Assembly (NCBI RefSeq): GCF_042657385.1
Contig: NZ_JBHSLA010000001.1
Coordinates: 744,001-808,000, forward strand
Reading direction: 5' to 3'
Origin: Algorimicrobium hallyeonense
Lineage (GTDB): Bacteria > Bacteroidota > Bacteroidia > Flavobacteriales > Flavobacteriaceae
Length of the DNA stretch: 64,000 nucleotides
Made by a program: the position numbers and the translations under genes. Below are positions 1 through 9,051 of the stretch, piece after piece. The notes under the pieces were generated by a model, which saw only the letters and a program-made list of their open reading frames with translations, did not search any database and had not been told where the DNA came from. How positions within the stretch are numbered: position 1 is the stretch's first letter; each line of letters starts with the position of its first letter.

Positions 1-35
1 GATTTTACAAAGCACTAGGTGGTGGTTGGAAATAA
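1..35 (+). CDS. C-terminal end of a TolC/OprM-type outer membrane efflux protein (partial)
   Basis: In the third forward frame the first bases read FYKALGGGWK and then a TAA stop at 33-35. LYKALGGGW is the usual extreme C-terminus of outer membrane factors of RND multidrug efflux systems, so the window probably opens on the last codons of such a gene. The TetR gene starts 18 bases later, and TetR regulators commonly accompany RND efflux operons. Only about ten codons are visible, so the call rests on this one short motif. Confidence 0.55.
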   Translation, partial: FYKALGGGWK

Positions 36-53
36 CGGAAGGACCACCATGTT

Positions 54-647
54 ATGATAAATAAGCAAGACATACTTTTGTGCTCCATTACCAACTTCAC
101 CAAGTTTGGTAGCAAACGGTTTACATTAGATGATCTGGCTTTGGAATTAGGCATTTCAAAAAAAACAATTTACCAGTATTTTAATGGTAAAGAAGCCTTG
201 GTAGCTGAAAGTTTAAGCTACTTATTAGATAACTACGTGGAAGAGATTGAGGCTATTCAAGAGCGTGAAGATTTAGATGCCATTGAAAAAATAATTACCA
301 TTTATAAACGTGGGTTTGAATATTTAAAACACTTCAAGCCCGCGTTTTTATTTGGTATTAAAAAATACTATCCCAAAGCCGATGGGGTTTTTACAGCATT
401 TTCAGATCGGTTAGTCAATACCATTATATACACCCTATTAGTAAAGGCCCAACAACAGCAAATAATTAAACCACGGGTAGATGTAGCTTTGGTTGCCAAA
501 TTATACATGTTGCGCGTAGATAATGTGGCCTTTAAGGACGATAATTTATTTAAAACCTACAGTTTATCTACCGTTTTAAACCACCTGATTATTTATAATC
601 TGCGTGGCATTACAGTTTCTGGTTATTCTAACGCTTTTTTTGAATAG
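54..647 (+). CDS. TetR/AcrR family transcriptional regulator
   Basis: A 197-residue protein with an N-terminal helix-turn-helix. Residues about 21-50 contain FTLDDLALELGISKKTIYQYF, the classic TetR pattern including the TIYQYF recognition helix, followed by a mostly helical ligand-binding and dimerisation domain. It lies directly downstream of what appears to be an RND outer membrane factor, so it probably represses or autoregulates that efflux operon. The ligand cannot be predicted. ATG at 54 was chosen because the HTH begins at a normal distance from it; the ATG at 49 is followed at once by a stop. Confidence 0.88.
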   Translation: MINKQDILLCSITNFTKFGSKRFTLDDLALELGISKKTIYQYFNGKEALVAESLSYLLDNYVEEIEAIQEREDLDAIEKIITIYKRGFEYLKHFKPAFLFGIKKYYPKADGVFTAFSDRLVNTIIYTLLVKAQQQQIIKPRVDVALVAKLYMLRVDNVAFKDDNLFKTYSLSTVLNHLIIYNLRGITVSGYSNAFFE

Positions 648-652
648 TTTTT

Positions 653-660
653 TATTTTTG
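653..660 (+). promoter_or_regulatory. Putative Bacteroidota -7 box
   Basis: TATTTTTG matches TAnnTTTG exactly and lies 66 bases before the ATG of the next gene. No TTG is present 19-21 bases upstream, so the -33 element is weak or absent. Confidence 0.35.
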
Positions 661-726
661 CATACACAAAGGTTTAGTAATACAAACATCATTAATTTAA
701 TCGTTCCACAAGGGAATACTTAGCTT

Positions 727-1122
727 ATGAAAAAAGATATTATAATTCCAAAAGTAGATGGTGTTTATGTGGCGATTGTAAATGAATATAACGACATCTA
801 TAAAACTCAAGATTGGAACGCGTATATTATAAACGATAAGGCGGTGGATTTGGAAATGGTAATTATTGTTACCAGTGGCTATTCTCAAGATAAAGCGACG
901 TCAATATTCAGAAAAAAGCTGGATAAACTTCCAGCCAAAAGCTATGCGAAAATTGAACTCATGCAGGAAGACTTATTTGCATTGAACAATCAGTTTCAAG
1001 TCACGTTTTTTGAAGGTAATACCATGTTTGATAAAACCTATCTCTTCCGAAAAAACACCATTAATTTAAAAGCCTTGCAAACCATTCCATTAATGGAAGC
1101 TAAAGGTGTTTTGGTAAAATAG
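727..1122 (+). CDS. Conserved hypothetical protein, flavobacterial
   Basis: A 131-residue soluble protein with no signal peptide or membrane segment and no motif I recognise. The sequence alternates short beta-like and helical stretches (IIIPKVDGVYVAIV near the start, a lysine-rich helix at about 55-75), suggesting a small alpha/beta fold. It has its own upstream -7 box and a downstream gap of about 240 bases, so it is probably monocistronic. No function is assigned. Confidence 0.65.
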   Translation: MKKDIIIPKVDGVYVAIVNEYNDIYKTQDWNAYIINDKAVDLEMVIIVTSGYSQDKATSIFRKKLDKLPAKSYAKIELMQEDLFALNNQFQVTFFEGNTMFDKTYLFRKNTINLKALQTIPLMEAKGVLVK

Positions 1123-1255
1123 TAATTCGGATAAGAATTTTTTTATTAATAATAGCCGTTTAAAAACAGCCCTGTATTTATGTTGTGGGTTATTCTTAAG
1201 AAGGTATAAACTGAAGTACTGTGAATAAATATTTACTTCCGGTAAAAAAAACGTA

Positions 1256-1285
1256 TTGATTCACTACCTTTTTGTATTAGCTTTG
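1256..1285 (+). promoter_or_regulatory. Promoter of the cation:proton antiporter gene
   Basis: TTG at 1256-1258, then exactly 19 bases, then TAGCTTTG at 1278-1285. This is a full match to the Bacteroidota -33/-7 consensus (TTG, about 19 bases, TAnnTTTG). The predicted start of transcription is near 1292, giving a leader of about 70 bases before ATG 1364. It is the best-formed promoter noticed in the window. Confidence 0.6.
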
Positions 1286-1363
1286 ACCATAGAAAATTCA
1301 GTTTTGTGACCAAGGAGAATAACTAAAACCTTGAAATAACCATCAAAAAACCAAGTAAAACTC

Positions 1364-3349
1364 ATGCATTTACCATTATTACAGGACATTTTAATTCTTT
1401 TAGTTTTTTCGGTAGCTATTGTTTTTGGTCTACAAAAACTCAAACTTCCTTCTATAATTGGTTTTCTGTTAACAGGAGTCGTTATTGGACCCTATGGATT
1501 AAGTCTTATTGAGGCCGTTGAACAAGTAGAAACGCTTTCTGAAATTGGCGTTATTTTATTACTGTTTGTTATAGGAATGGAACTTTCCATCAAGCAATTA
1601 GTCTCCATCAAAAAAACGGTTTTTATAGGCGGATTTTTCCAAGTAGGAATTACCGTAGCCGTATCAGCCCTTATTTATTACCTATTAGGATTTTCTTGGA
1701 ATGAAGCTGTATTTGTCGGTTTTCTGTTCTCTCTATCCAGTACAGCCATTGTTTTAAAAACCTTGCAAGATAGGCATGAAATATCAGCACCTCATGCCAG
1801 AAATGCCTTGGCCATTTTAATTTTTCAGGATATTATTGTCGTGCCTATGATGCTTGTTACACCAATGATAGCAGGAGAATCCTCCAACATAGGTGTAAGT
1901 ATTTTATCGCTCTTGTTAAAATCGGGTATTGTAGTGGTTATTACCTATGTCAGCGCGCGCTATATTGTTCCTAGGTTAATGCATGCTGTGGCAAAAACCA
2001 ATAGTAAGGAACTGTTTTTGTTAGTGACCATTACCATTTGCTTTGCGGTGGCATTCCTAACATCGGAAGCCGGATTATCATTAGCACTAGGAGCCTTTTT
2101 AGCAGGTCTTATTGTTTCAGAGTCTGAATATAGCCATCAAGCTACCAGTATTATTTTACCGTTTCGTGAGCTTTTTACAAGTTTCTTTTTCGTGTCCGTG
2201 GGGATGCTATTGGATTTAAACTTTTTCTTAAATAATATACCTATTATTCTCCTGTTATTAGTGACGGTTTTGATTCTTAAATCAGCCATTACAGCAGGCG
2301 CCGTTGCCATTCTGAAATACCCTGCTAAAACGGTAATATTAACAGGTTTATCGCTTTTTCAAGTGGGTGAATTTGCTTTTATACTTTCCAAAGTAGGCAT
2401 TGAATACGGGTTGTTAACAACGGAAACGAACCAATATTTTCTATCCGTTTCTATCCTATCCATGATTTTAACGCCGTTTGTTATTATTTTTTCGGGCACA
2501 ATTGCGGACAAGCTTATAGGTGTCAGCAAAAAATTAGGATTGAATGGCACGACTGATCCAGAAATTGATTACGAAGAATTGGACAATCAGGATTTAGAAA
2601 ACCATTTGGTTATTATTGGTTATGGTGTTAATGGTAGCAACTTGGCAAAAGCCGCAGCAGCTAACAATATTCCGTATGTGGTTATTGAAATAGATGCCGA
2701 AAAAGTAAAGCGTGAAAAACAAAAGGGTGTTCCTATTATTTTTGCAGATGCCACGGAAGATCATATTCTGGAAACGGTCAGACTTTCTTATGCTAGAGTA
2801 GCCGTAATAGCCATTTCAAATCATGTGGCTACCCAAAACATTATTAAAAGTATTCGGTCCCATTCGGATTCATTGTATCTGGTGGTTAGAACGCGATATG
2901 TTAAGCAAACGTCTGAATTATTCGCATTAGGTGCCGATGAGGTTATTCCGGAAGAGTTTGAAACATCCGTGCAAATATTTACCCACGTACTTCAAAATTT
3001 CCTGGTACCAGAAGATGATATTGAGCATCTGGTTGAAAATATTAGAGCTGATAACTACCAACTATTCAAAGGCGAATTAAAACGTCCAAAAACCTATAGG
3101 CCGAACAAGGAATTAGCCGATTTTAATATTACCTGTTTACGGATGAGTTCTGATAGTAATAAATTTATCGGGAAACCATTAAGTGAATTGAATTTAAGAG
3201 CCAAATATGGTATTAATGTTTTGGGTATCAAACGCAAAAATAATATGCTAGAAAGCATTCAACCAGATGAAATTATGATCCAAGGCGATGTGTTGTACAT
3301 TCAAGGAAATCAGAGTAAAATTGAGCAGTTTCATAAAATGATTAAATAA
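1364..3349 (+). CDS. CPA2 family monovalent cation:H+ antiporter with RCK domains (KefB/YbaL-like)
   Basis: A 661-residue inner membrane protein. Residues 1 to about 385 are strongly hydrophobic, with 12-13 predicted membrane segments including the Na+/H+ exchanger core (SEAGLSLALGAFLAGLIVSE; LFQVGEFAFIL). A TrkA-N (RCK-N) domain starts near residue 413 with the nucleotide-binding motif VIIGYGVNGSNLA. A TrkA-C domain lies at about 570-661 (IGKPLSELNLRAKYGINVLGI). This architecture is known for glutathione- or nucleotide-gated K+/H+ antiporters. Which cation is carried (K+ or Na+) is not determined by sequence. It is transcribed alone from a well-formed promoter. Confidence 0.9.
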   Translation: MHLPLLQDILILLVFSVAIVFGLQKLKLPSIIGFLLTGVVIGPYGLSLIEAVEQVETLSEIGVILLLFVIGMELSIKQLVSIKKTVFIGGFFQVGITVAVSALIYYLLGFSWNEAVFVGFLFSLSSTAIVLKTLQDRHEISAPHARNALAILIFQDIIVVPMMLVTPMIAGESSNIGVSILSLLLKSGIVVVITYVSARYIVPRLMHAVAKTNSKELFLLVTITICFAVAFLTSEAGLSLALGAFLAGLIVSESEYSHQATSIILPFRELFTSFFFVSVGMLLDLNFFLNNIPIILLLLVTVLILKSAITAGAVAILKYPAKTVILTGLSLFQVGEFAFILSKVGIEYGLLTTETNQYFLSVSILSMILTPFVIIFSGTIADKLIGVSKKLGLNGTTDPEIDYEELDNQDLENHLVIIGYGVNGSNLAKAAAANNIPYVVIEIDAEKVKREKQKGVPIIFADATEDHILETVRLSYARVAVIAISNHVATQNIIKSIRSHSDSLYLVVRTRYVKQTSELFALGADEVIPEEFETSVQIFTHVLQNFLVPEDDIEHLVENIRADNYQLFKGELKRPKTYRPNKELADFNITCLRMSSDSNKFIGKPLSELNLRAKYGINVLGIKRKNNMLESIQPDEIMIQGDVLYIQGNQSKIEQFHKMIK

Positions 3350-3458
3350 ACGGGCTCCTGCGAAGCATTGATTTATAATGTTCTCGTTAATTTGCATGTG
3401 ACTAACCGTATAACATTTTTGGTAATATTTAAATACATCACCAATTTTAAAAACTAAT

Positions 3459-4178
3459 ATGACAAAATTAAAAAATAAAAAAGCCATTATTACGGGTGGC
3501 GGAAGAGGACTTGGAAAAGCAACGGCTCTGGCATTTGCCAATGAAGGAATTGATATTGCCATAACAGGTAGAAATGAAGCTGTTTTAAAAGAAACCGTTT
3601 TAGAACTAGAGGCATTGGGCGTAAAGGCTATTTATTCCGTATTTGATATCAGTGATTATGAATCTGTTAAAAATGGGATTAAAACTATTATCAATGAATT
3701 AGGTTCGGTGGATATTTTAGTAAATAATGCTGGTATTGCAGCCTTTGGAACGTTGAATGACATGGAAGTTGACCAATGGACGCAAATAATTCAAACCAAC
3801 GTCATGGGAATGTATTACGTAACGAAAGAAGTTTTACCGTATTTAATAAATCAAAATGAAGGTGATATTATTAATGTTTCATCTACAGCTGGATTGAGTG
3901 GAAATGCTTGCACTTCTGCCTATTCAGCATCCAAATTTGCCGTTATTGGAATGTCTGAATCCTTGATGAAAGAAGTGCGTAAAAACAACATTCGCGTTTG
4001 TACCGTTACGCCAAGCACGATCGTGTCCGATATGTCTATTGGATTAGGAATTGCTAACAAAGATTCTGAAGAACGTGTTTTACAGCCTGAAGATTTTGCA
4101 GAATTACTTGTTGCTGGTTTAAAACTACCCAGAAGAGCCATGCTTAAAAGTGCTGCTTTATGGTCCACAAATCCATAA
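3459..4178 (+). CDS. SDR family 3-ketoacyl-ACP reductase-like oxidoreductase
   Basis: A 239-residue classical short-chain dehydrogenase. It has the cofactor motif TGGGRGLGKA at 12-21, NNAG at 89-92, the catalytic Asn at 114, Ser at 141/142 and YSASK with Tyr155 and Lys159. The Arg in the glycine loop and a FabG-like NADP pattern suggest NADPH use. It is often named FabG-like, but it is outside the pigment cluster, which has its own FabG, so the substrate is open. Family assignment is firm; the reaction is inferred only to the level of a carbonyl/alcohol oxidoreductase. Confidence 0.87.
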   Translation: MTKLKNKKAIITGGGRGLGKATALAFANEGIDIAITGRNEAVLKETVLELEALGVKAIYSVFDISDYESVKNGIKTIINELGSVDILVNNAGIAAFGTLNDMEVDQWTQIIQTNVMGMYYVTKEVLPYLINQNEGDIINVSSTAGLSGNACTSAYSASKFAVIGMSESLMKEVRKNNIRVCTVTPSTIVSDMSIGLGIANKDSEERVLQPEDFAELLVAGLKLPRRAMLKSAALWSTNP

Positions 4179-4312
4179 GTAATATACAAATCTGGCAGAT
4201 ATAATCAGCCGCCAGAACTGAACGCATAAAACATAATGTTAAGCACAAATAGAAAATAATTAGAAACAACAGCCTTTTTTAAAAGCACTGGTACGCATTT
4301 AGGTTTTAGTGG

Positions 4313-4320
4313 TATCTTTG
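4313..4320 (+). promoter_or_regulatory. Putative -7 box before the CDP-alcohol phosphatidyltransferase gene
   Basis: TATCTTTG is an exact TAnnTTTG match 48 bases upstream of the ATG. No good -33 TTG was found at the expected spacing. Confidence 0.4.
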
Positions 4321-4368
4321 CAGTATTCAATGGTATATTCCGCAGAAGAGTTTTTTCTATGTTATTAG

Positions 4369-5133
4369 ATGTCCAAATTACCAAAAGCGCATAAATTTCT
4401 GGATCTTTCAGATTATGGAAGACCACTAGCACGCGTTATTGCAAACGCTTTACAACACACCGCATTTACGCCTGTTCATGTTACTATTGGTTTTATTATA
4501 TCAGGGCTTATAGGGGTTTACTGTATTACCCAAGGATATTATTGGTTGGCGGCCTTCTTTTTAATTTTCAAGTCTATTCTAGATGCTGCGGATGGCGAAT
4601 TGGCACGTGTAAAACAAAAACCTTCCTATACAGGTCGTTATTTAGATTCGGTTGCCGATATTGTTTTAAACGCCTTAATCTTTGTGGCCATTTGGTCGGT
4701 TAGTACCACCAATATTTGGATCTGCCTATTGGCGTTTTTAGGCTTGCAATTACAAGGCACCTTGTACAATTACTACTATGTTATTTTAAGAAATAAATTT
4801 GACGGTGATACCACGAGTCGCGTTTTTGAATATGAAACGCCTATTGCATTACACGGCGAAAAGCAGAAACATGTGGATATTCTTTTTGGCTTGTACAAAC
4901 TGTTTTATGGTGTTTTTGATAAGACTATTTACGCATTAGATCGTCAAGCAGACCAAGGTAAAACCATGCCTAATTATTTAATGACGAGTATTTCTACCTT
5001 TGGATTAGGGTTTCAATTACTCGTTATATCCATCATGTTGGTATTAGGCTTAAAAGCGTTTATTCTGCCTTTCTTTTTAGGATATACTGTTATGGTTTTT
5101 GTGTTTATAGGTATTCGGAAGTTTTTCTATTAA
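4369..5133 (+). CDS. CDP-alcohol phosphatidyltransferase family membrane protein
   Basis: A 254-residue multi-pass inner membrane protein. The full CDP-alcohol phosphotransferase signature is present: D75-G76, A79-R80, G89, D93 and D97 (DG-x2-AR-x8-G-x3-D-x3-D). Enzymes of this family transfer a phosphatidyl or similar group from a CDP-alcohol to an acceptor alcohol in phospholipid synthesis. The gene converges on gpsA, which makes glycerol-3-phosphate, so a role in membrane lipid supply is plausible. Length and sequence do not match PssA or PgsA closely enough to name the acceptor. Confidence 0.85.
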   Translation: MSKLPKAHKFLDLSDYGRPLARVIANALQHTAFTPVHVTIGFIISGLIGVYCITQGYYWLAAFFLIFKSILDAADGELARVKQKPSYTGRYLDSVADIVLNALIFVAIWSVSTTNIWICLLAFLGLQLQGTLYNYYYVILRNKFDGDTTSRVFEYETPIALHGEKQKHVDILFGLYKLFYGVFDKTIYALDRQADQGKTMPNYLMTSISTFGLGFQLLVISIMLVLGLKAFILPFFLGYTVMVFVFIGIRKFFY

Positions 5134-5300
5134 GTGCTTTCTTGTCAAGTTCATAGGGTAAAAATTCAGTATTCAGATTTATAAATCAGAAATGGATTTA
5201 TCCTTACAAGCTACCTACATCTTTTCAAACCCAGAGTGCTACCTAATGGAAAGCAAGCTTCCATAGTAATTCGCCTTGCCGGCGTTTGAGGGGGTTTCTT

Positions 5301-6302
5301 TTAATCTAGTTTTTCCGTTAATTTTTTGAACACCGCTTTAGGTTCCTTTCCTTCATATAAAACGGCATAAACCGCATCTATAATAGGTGTTTTTGTTTTC
5401 CTTTTATTTTTCTCGTTGAGTAAATGCGCACTTTTTGTGGCGTAATAGCCTTCAGCCACCATATTCATTTCCATTTGCGCCGATTTTACTGTGTAACCTT
5501 TTCCAATCATATTCCCAAACATCCGATTTCTAGAAAATACCGAATACCCCGTAACTAATAAATCACCCAAATAAGCCGAGTTATTAATGTTCCGTTTCAT
5601 CTTGTGCATCTTTTTAATAAAACGCTTCATTTCCCTAATGGCATTACTCATTAACACACTCTGGAAATTATCACCATAACCCAAACCATGAGCAATTCCG
5701 GCTGCAATGGCATAAATATTTTTCAGCATGACGGCATATTCCGTACCAATAATATCGTCACTAATTTTTGTTTTTATATAATCGCTAGCTAATGCATTGG
5801 CAATTTCTGTTGCTTTTTCTGGATCAGCACAGGAAATGGTAAGGTATGATAAACGCTCTAAAGCAACTTCTTCGGCATGACACGGTCCTGCAATAACCGC
5901 TATGTTTTCAAATGGTAATTTGTAAATATCATGAAAATGTTCACCAACCAATAAACCGGATTCTGGAATGATACCTTTTACTGCAGAAACAATGGTTTTC
6001 TGGGAAACATTAGCTGTTAGTTTTTCTAATTCACTATACATAAAAGCAGAGGGAATGGCAAAGATTAAAACATCGGCATATTCAGCCATTTCATTAATAT
6101 CATTGCTTAATTTTAATTGGTCCACTTTAAACTCAACCGAACTCAAATAACTTGGGTTATGTTGTTCTTTTAGTAAATGCTCCTTGGTGTAAACACTGCG
6201 CATATACCATCCTACTTCATCTAAATTTTCACAAAGCATTTTTACAATAGCTGTTGCCCAACTTCCTGAACCGAAAACAGCGTATTTTAAAGGTTTACTC
6301 AT
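5301..6302 (-). CDS. gpsA: Glycerol-3-phosphate dehydrogenase [NAD(P)+]
   Basis: A 333-residue cytosolic enzyme that reduces dihydroxyacetone phosphate to sn-glycerol-3-phosphate for phospholipid synthesis. The N-terminal Rossmann motif is GSGSWATAI at residues 11-19. IAGPCHAEEVA occupies the usual substrate-side loop, and the catalytic lysine is K194 in VMLKNIYAIAAGI. Length is typical of the family. An exact -7 box lies immediately upstream. The downstream gap (5134-5300) holds no gene. Confidence 0.93.
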   Translation of the reverse strand: MSKPLKYAVFGSGSWATAIVKMLCENLDEVGWYMRSVYTKEHLLKEQHNPSYLSSVEFKVDQLKLSNDINEMAEYADVLIFAIPSAFMYSELEKLTANVSQKTIVSAVKGIIPESGLLVGEHFHDIYKLPFENIAVIAGPCHAEEVALERLSYLTISCADPEKATEIANALASDYIKTKISDDIIGTEYAVMLKNIYAIAAGIAHGLGYGDNFQSVLMSNAIREMKRFIKKMHKMKRNINNSAYLGDLLVTGYSVFSRNRMFGNMIGKGYTVKSAQMEMNMVAEGYYATKSAHLLNEKNKRKTKTPIIDAVYAVLYEGKEPKAVFKKLTEKLD

Positions 6303-6325
6303 AATTTGTATAGTCTTTAGTATTT

Positions 6326-6333
6326 CAAAAATA
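6326..6333 (-). promoter_or_regulatory. Putative -7 box of gpsA
   Basis: On the minus strand the bases read TATTTTTG, an exact TAnnTTTG match 23 bases before the gpsA ATG, predicting a very short leader. The -33 element is not recognisable. Confidence 0.38.
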
Positions 6334-6433
6334 CATAAAATATTATGCTTTATCGATATGTAAAGTCCATGCTTTTTTCATTTTGGCACGTGTTTTGAAA
6401 TCCTAGTAATAATAACTTTAAAATGATGGACTT

Positions 6434-7381
6434 ATGAGGACTATAAAACTACTTTTCGCATTTGCAATTTCAGCAACGCTTTTTACGTCATGCTATACCG
6501 ATCCAATTATTGTGGATAATTACAATCCAGGACCAGCGCCTTCCATATCTTTAAATCAGTTATTGAATCGTTATGAGCTATGGTATGTGGATATTAATGA
6601 AACTATTGGTTATAACGAAACGCCATTTTTACAAATAGCATTTACCATATCCTTTAGAAACGGCAATTTATTTGCTAATAATAACTTGGTAGGATTTGGC
6701 GATCAAGGAAACGGATTTGGTATTCAAACAGGAACCTATGATGCCTATAATAATATTTTGGATGTCTACCACGTTATTGATGGATACCAAACCTTTGATG
6801 TGTACCAAATAGATAGTAATACTATTGAATTGTACAACCCGAATAACGATACATCCTACTTTTTAGATGGTTACCAACGTAGCAATTTTGATTATGACTA
6901 TGTGTTTTATGATAATATTCATTATTTCTTACAGGAATATGAAGCTTGGGAAAAAACATATACCAGTCCTACAGGAGCACCAAACGAATTTGATTATGAA
7001 AACTATTTGCAGTTTTTAGCCGGTGGAAATGACTCGGAGTTTAGAAGCTCGCAAGATGTTAATGTGTACAATCCGAATAATATTTTTTGGGATTACACCG
7101 GACTTTATAATGTTGGAAACATATCTGGAAATAGATATTTAAAAACCCTGACATTAGATTATGATTATTTTGCGGATGAATTTTTTGAACTTCGCGTTTT
7201 AAATGATGCGAAAATAGAATTGTATCAGCCAACATCCGGAACGGTTTATGAATTTACAGGTCGTGGGTATATTCAGTTTTTGAAAAATGCTGAAGGCAAA
7301 CAAACGGAACAGCTTAAAAAGCGAAAGTTTAAAGCTGAAAAGCAAGATAATCCACGTGAACCCATTCGTGAGAAAATATAA
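6434..7381 (+). CDS. Secreted lipoprotein with two related domains, unknown function
   Basis: A 315-residue protein with a signal peptide and lipobox ending in LFTSC (Cys20), so probably an outer membrane or periplasmic lipoprotein. The mature part looks like two copies of one beta-rich domain, at about 37-150 and 165-290. Each opens with a YE-x-W motif (YELWYVDINE; YEAWEKTYTS) and ends with a similar strand and turn (IELYNPNNDTSYFLDGYQR; IELYQPTSGTVYEFTGRGY). Aromatic and Asn/Asp-rich strands suggest a carbohydrate- or protein-binding beta fold. The C-terminus is lysine- and glutamate-rich. I do not recognise an enzyme motif. Confidence 0.75.
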   Translation: MRTIKLLFAFAISATLFTSCYTDPIIVDNYNPGPAPSISLNQLLNRYELWYVDINETIGYNETPFLQIAFTISFRNGNLFANNNLVGFGDQGNGFGIQTGTYDAYNNILDVYHVIDGYQTFDVYQIDSNTIELYNPNNDTSYFLDGYQRSNFDYDYVFYDNIHYFLQEYEAWEKTYTSPTGAPNEFDYENYLQFLAGGNDSEFRSSQDVNVYNPNNIFWDYTGLYNVGNISGNRYLKTLTLDYDYFADEFFELRVLNDAKIELYQPTSGTVYEFTGRGYIQFLKNAEGKQTEQLKKRKFKAEKQDNPREPIREKI

Positions 7382-7408
7382 AATATTTAATTAGTCTAAA
7401 ATTTTGAG

Positions 7409-7447
7409 GAACTGCCTGATGAGAAATCAAAAAGGCGGTTCTTTTTT
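7409..7447 (+). terminator. Rho-independent terminator
   Basis: GAACTGCCT at 7409-7417 pairs with AGGCGGTTC at 7433-7441 (one G-U pair) and is followed by six T. It lies 28 bases after the lipoprotein stop codon. Confidence 0.75.
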
Positions 7448-7485
7448 GTGTTAAAAAACTCAAAATAAGCAAGTGTATCAAGCAT

Positions 7486-7493
7486 TATTTTTG
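7486..7493 (+). promoter_or_regulatory. Putative -7 box before the BON-LysM gene
   Basis: TATTTTTG, an exact TAnnTTTG match, lies 55 bases before the ATG. No clear -33 TTG was seen. Confidence 0.35.
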
Positions 7494-7547
7494 TAAATTA
7501 TGACTTCAAGAAATCAACTATTAACATTAAAAAACAAGTAAACAATT

Positions 7548-8045
7548 ATGGGATTATTTTCATTTATTAAAAATGCAGGCGCGAAAGTATTTGGTATCGG
7601 AAAAACAGATGCTGAAGAAGCAGCCGAAGCAAAAGCAGATGCAGCGGCAGCCAAACTAAAACGTGAATCGGCAGCAGCAAGCCGAATGGAAGAAACGGTT
7701 TCCGATTTAAAACTGGAAGCTAAAAACTTAAAAGTAAAAATTGATGGTGATACAGCAACCATTAGCGGAATGGCTTATGATCAAGCTACACGCGAAAAAA
7801 TTATATTAGTGGTAGGAAACTCTAACGGTATAGCTGTTGTGGACGACCAAATGACGGTTGAACACAAGGAGCCAGAAGCACAATTTCACACCGTAGTTAG
7901 TGGTGATACATTAGGGAAAATAGCGAAGGAATTCTACGGAAATGCTATGAAATACCCATTGATTTTTGACGCTAACAAACCAATGTTAACTGATCCTGAC
8001 AAAATTTATCCAGGACAAGTATTGCGTATTCCAGCTTTAGATTAA
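7548..8045 (+). CDS. BON and LysM domain protein (Kbp/YgaU-like)
   Basis: A 165-residue protein with the architecture of E. coli Kbp (YgaU), a cytoplasmic K+-binding stress protein. A short alanine/glutamate-rich helix at about 20-50 precedes a BON domain at about 50-108 (VKIDGDTATISGMAYDQATR) and a C-terminal LysM domain at about 115-163 (HTVVSGDTLGKIAKEFYG ... IYPGQVLRIP). No signal peptide is visible, consistent with the cytosolic family rather than a cell-wall hydrolase. The gene is flanked by a -7 box and a strong terminator, so it is transcribed alone. Confidence 0.88.
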   Translation: MGLFSFIKNAGAKVFGIGKTDAEEAAEAKADAAAAKLKRESAAASRMEETVSDLKLEAKNLKVKIDGDTATISGMAYDQATREKIILVVGNSNGIAVVDDQMTVEHKEPEAQFHTVVSGDTLGKIAKEFYGNAMKYPLIFDANKPMLTDPDKIYPGQVLRIPALD

Positions 8046-8070
8046 GTCAAGGAATTTATAAAAATAAAAA

Positions 8071-8096
8071 AGCCAACTTTATGAGTTGGCTTTTTT
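8071..8096 (+). terminator. Bidirectional rho-independent terminator
   Basis: AGCCAACT at 8071-8078 pairs perfectly with AGTTGGCT at 8084-8091, with T6 on the right and an A tract on the left. It can end both the BON-LysM transcript and the long minus-strand block whose last gene stops at 8118. Confidence 0.8.
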
Positions 8097-8117
8097 ATTT
8101 TGTGAAATTAACAGTAT

Positions 8118-9044
8118 TTAATTTGGTCTTAATTTAATTAAATCACTTTCTGATAAAAACTGTCTGACTAAAGAATAAAGATTTTGATTTGTGTTACTGG
8201 TGTCTTTTATTTTCATATCTATTTTATAATCCATGTAAGGTTCAGTAGGCACAAAATCTATTATACTGTCTTTAGAACTTAAACTCCATTCAGTAGATTT
8301 TAGTAAAAATATAATATCACAATCTTGAGCTTCCAAGGCATTTCCATTCGTGGTATTAAAATTTACAATAGAATTTGATGTTTTAGAAGCTCTTTGCCAT
8401 GTAACTTTAATCATATCATTTTCATACTGATTTATTGTTTCATCTGGAAAAAATAAACCGATGGATAAAAGTGTCATTAATACAAAATTCCATGCGGCAT
8501 GAAATATAATTGATTTCAATAAATTGAAGTTAATACAAATCCAAATAGAGAAGAAACCAAAAGCAAACCTGTAAAGAAAACCTTGAAGAGATGATATGGT
8601 AAAAAGTTGATCTAGGTCTAAATGAAAAAGAGAAAACAATAATGCATTTCCAACATACAAACTAATTACTAGTGTGTTTGGTCTTTTATAAAAACTTACT
8701 ATTAATAATGCTATATATATCATCATTAATGTTTTGAGTAGTAAACTTTCAGAAATTAGTAGAAAAACAAATAAACCAATAATAGAAATTATTCTGATAC
8801 TTTTAGATTTATTAAACCCTCCTCTAAAACTTAATTCTTCTGTAATAGGTGCAACAAATATGGTAATACACAAAAACAAAAAGTATGGAACTTTAAAGTA
8901 TTCACTTCCTGCAAACGAATCTTGATTGGATGGGTAAACTAACAAATATAAAGTGCATATTATCGCTAGTGTAATACTAAAAAGTCCAAAAGTCAATAAC
9001 CAATTAGCTTTGTGTTTTAGCTTTAACATTTTTGATTTGAACAT
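8118..9044 (-). CDS. CPBP family intramembrane glutamic endopeptidase
   Basis: A multi-pass membrane protein with the three motifs of the CPBP (Abi/Rce1-like) family: TEELSFRGG (EExxxR), FSLFHLD (FxxxH) and IIFHAAWNF (HxxxN/B). Family members cleave prenylated or membrane substrates. The bacterial ones act in processing or bacteriocin immunity, and the substrate here is unknown. The C-terminal 120 residues after the last motif are an extra, probably extracytoplasmic domain. I chose the ATG at 9044 (MFKSK), 7 bases after the upstream stop, over the ATG at 9107 inside the preceding gene. Confidence 0.8.
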   Translation of the reverse strand: MFKSKMLKLKHKANWLLTFGLFSITLAIICTLYLLVYPSNQDSFAGSEYFKVPYFLFLCITIFVAPITEELSFRGGFNKSKSIRIISIIGLFVFLLISESLLLKTLMMIYIALLIVSFYKRPNTLVISLYVGNALLFSLFHLDLDQLFTISSLQGFLYRFAFGFFSIWICINFNLLKSIIFHAAWNFVLMTLLSIGLFFPDETINQYENDMIKVTWQRASKTSNSIVNFNTTNGNALEAQDCDIIFLLKSTEWSLSSKDSIIDFVPTEPYMDYKIDMKIKDTSNTNQNLYSLVRQFLSESDLIKLRPN

Positions 9045-9051
9045 GTTTTTT

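Noticed and set aside
3248..3562. Open frame of about 104 codons on the minus strand
   Set aside because: It lies opposite the end of the antiporter and the start of the SDR gene, whose family motifs are complete; its translation shows no motif and no promoter.
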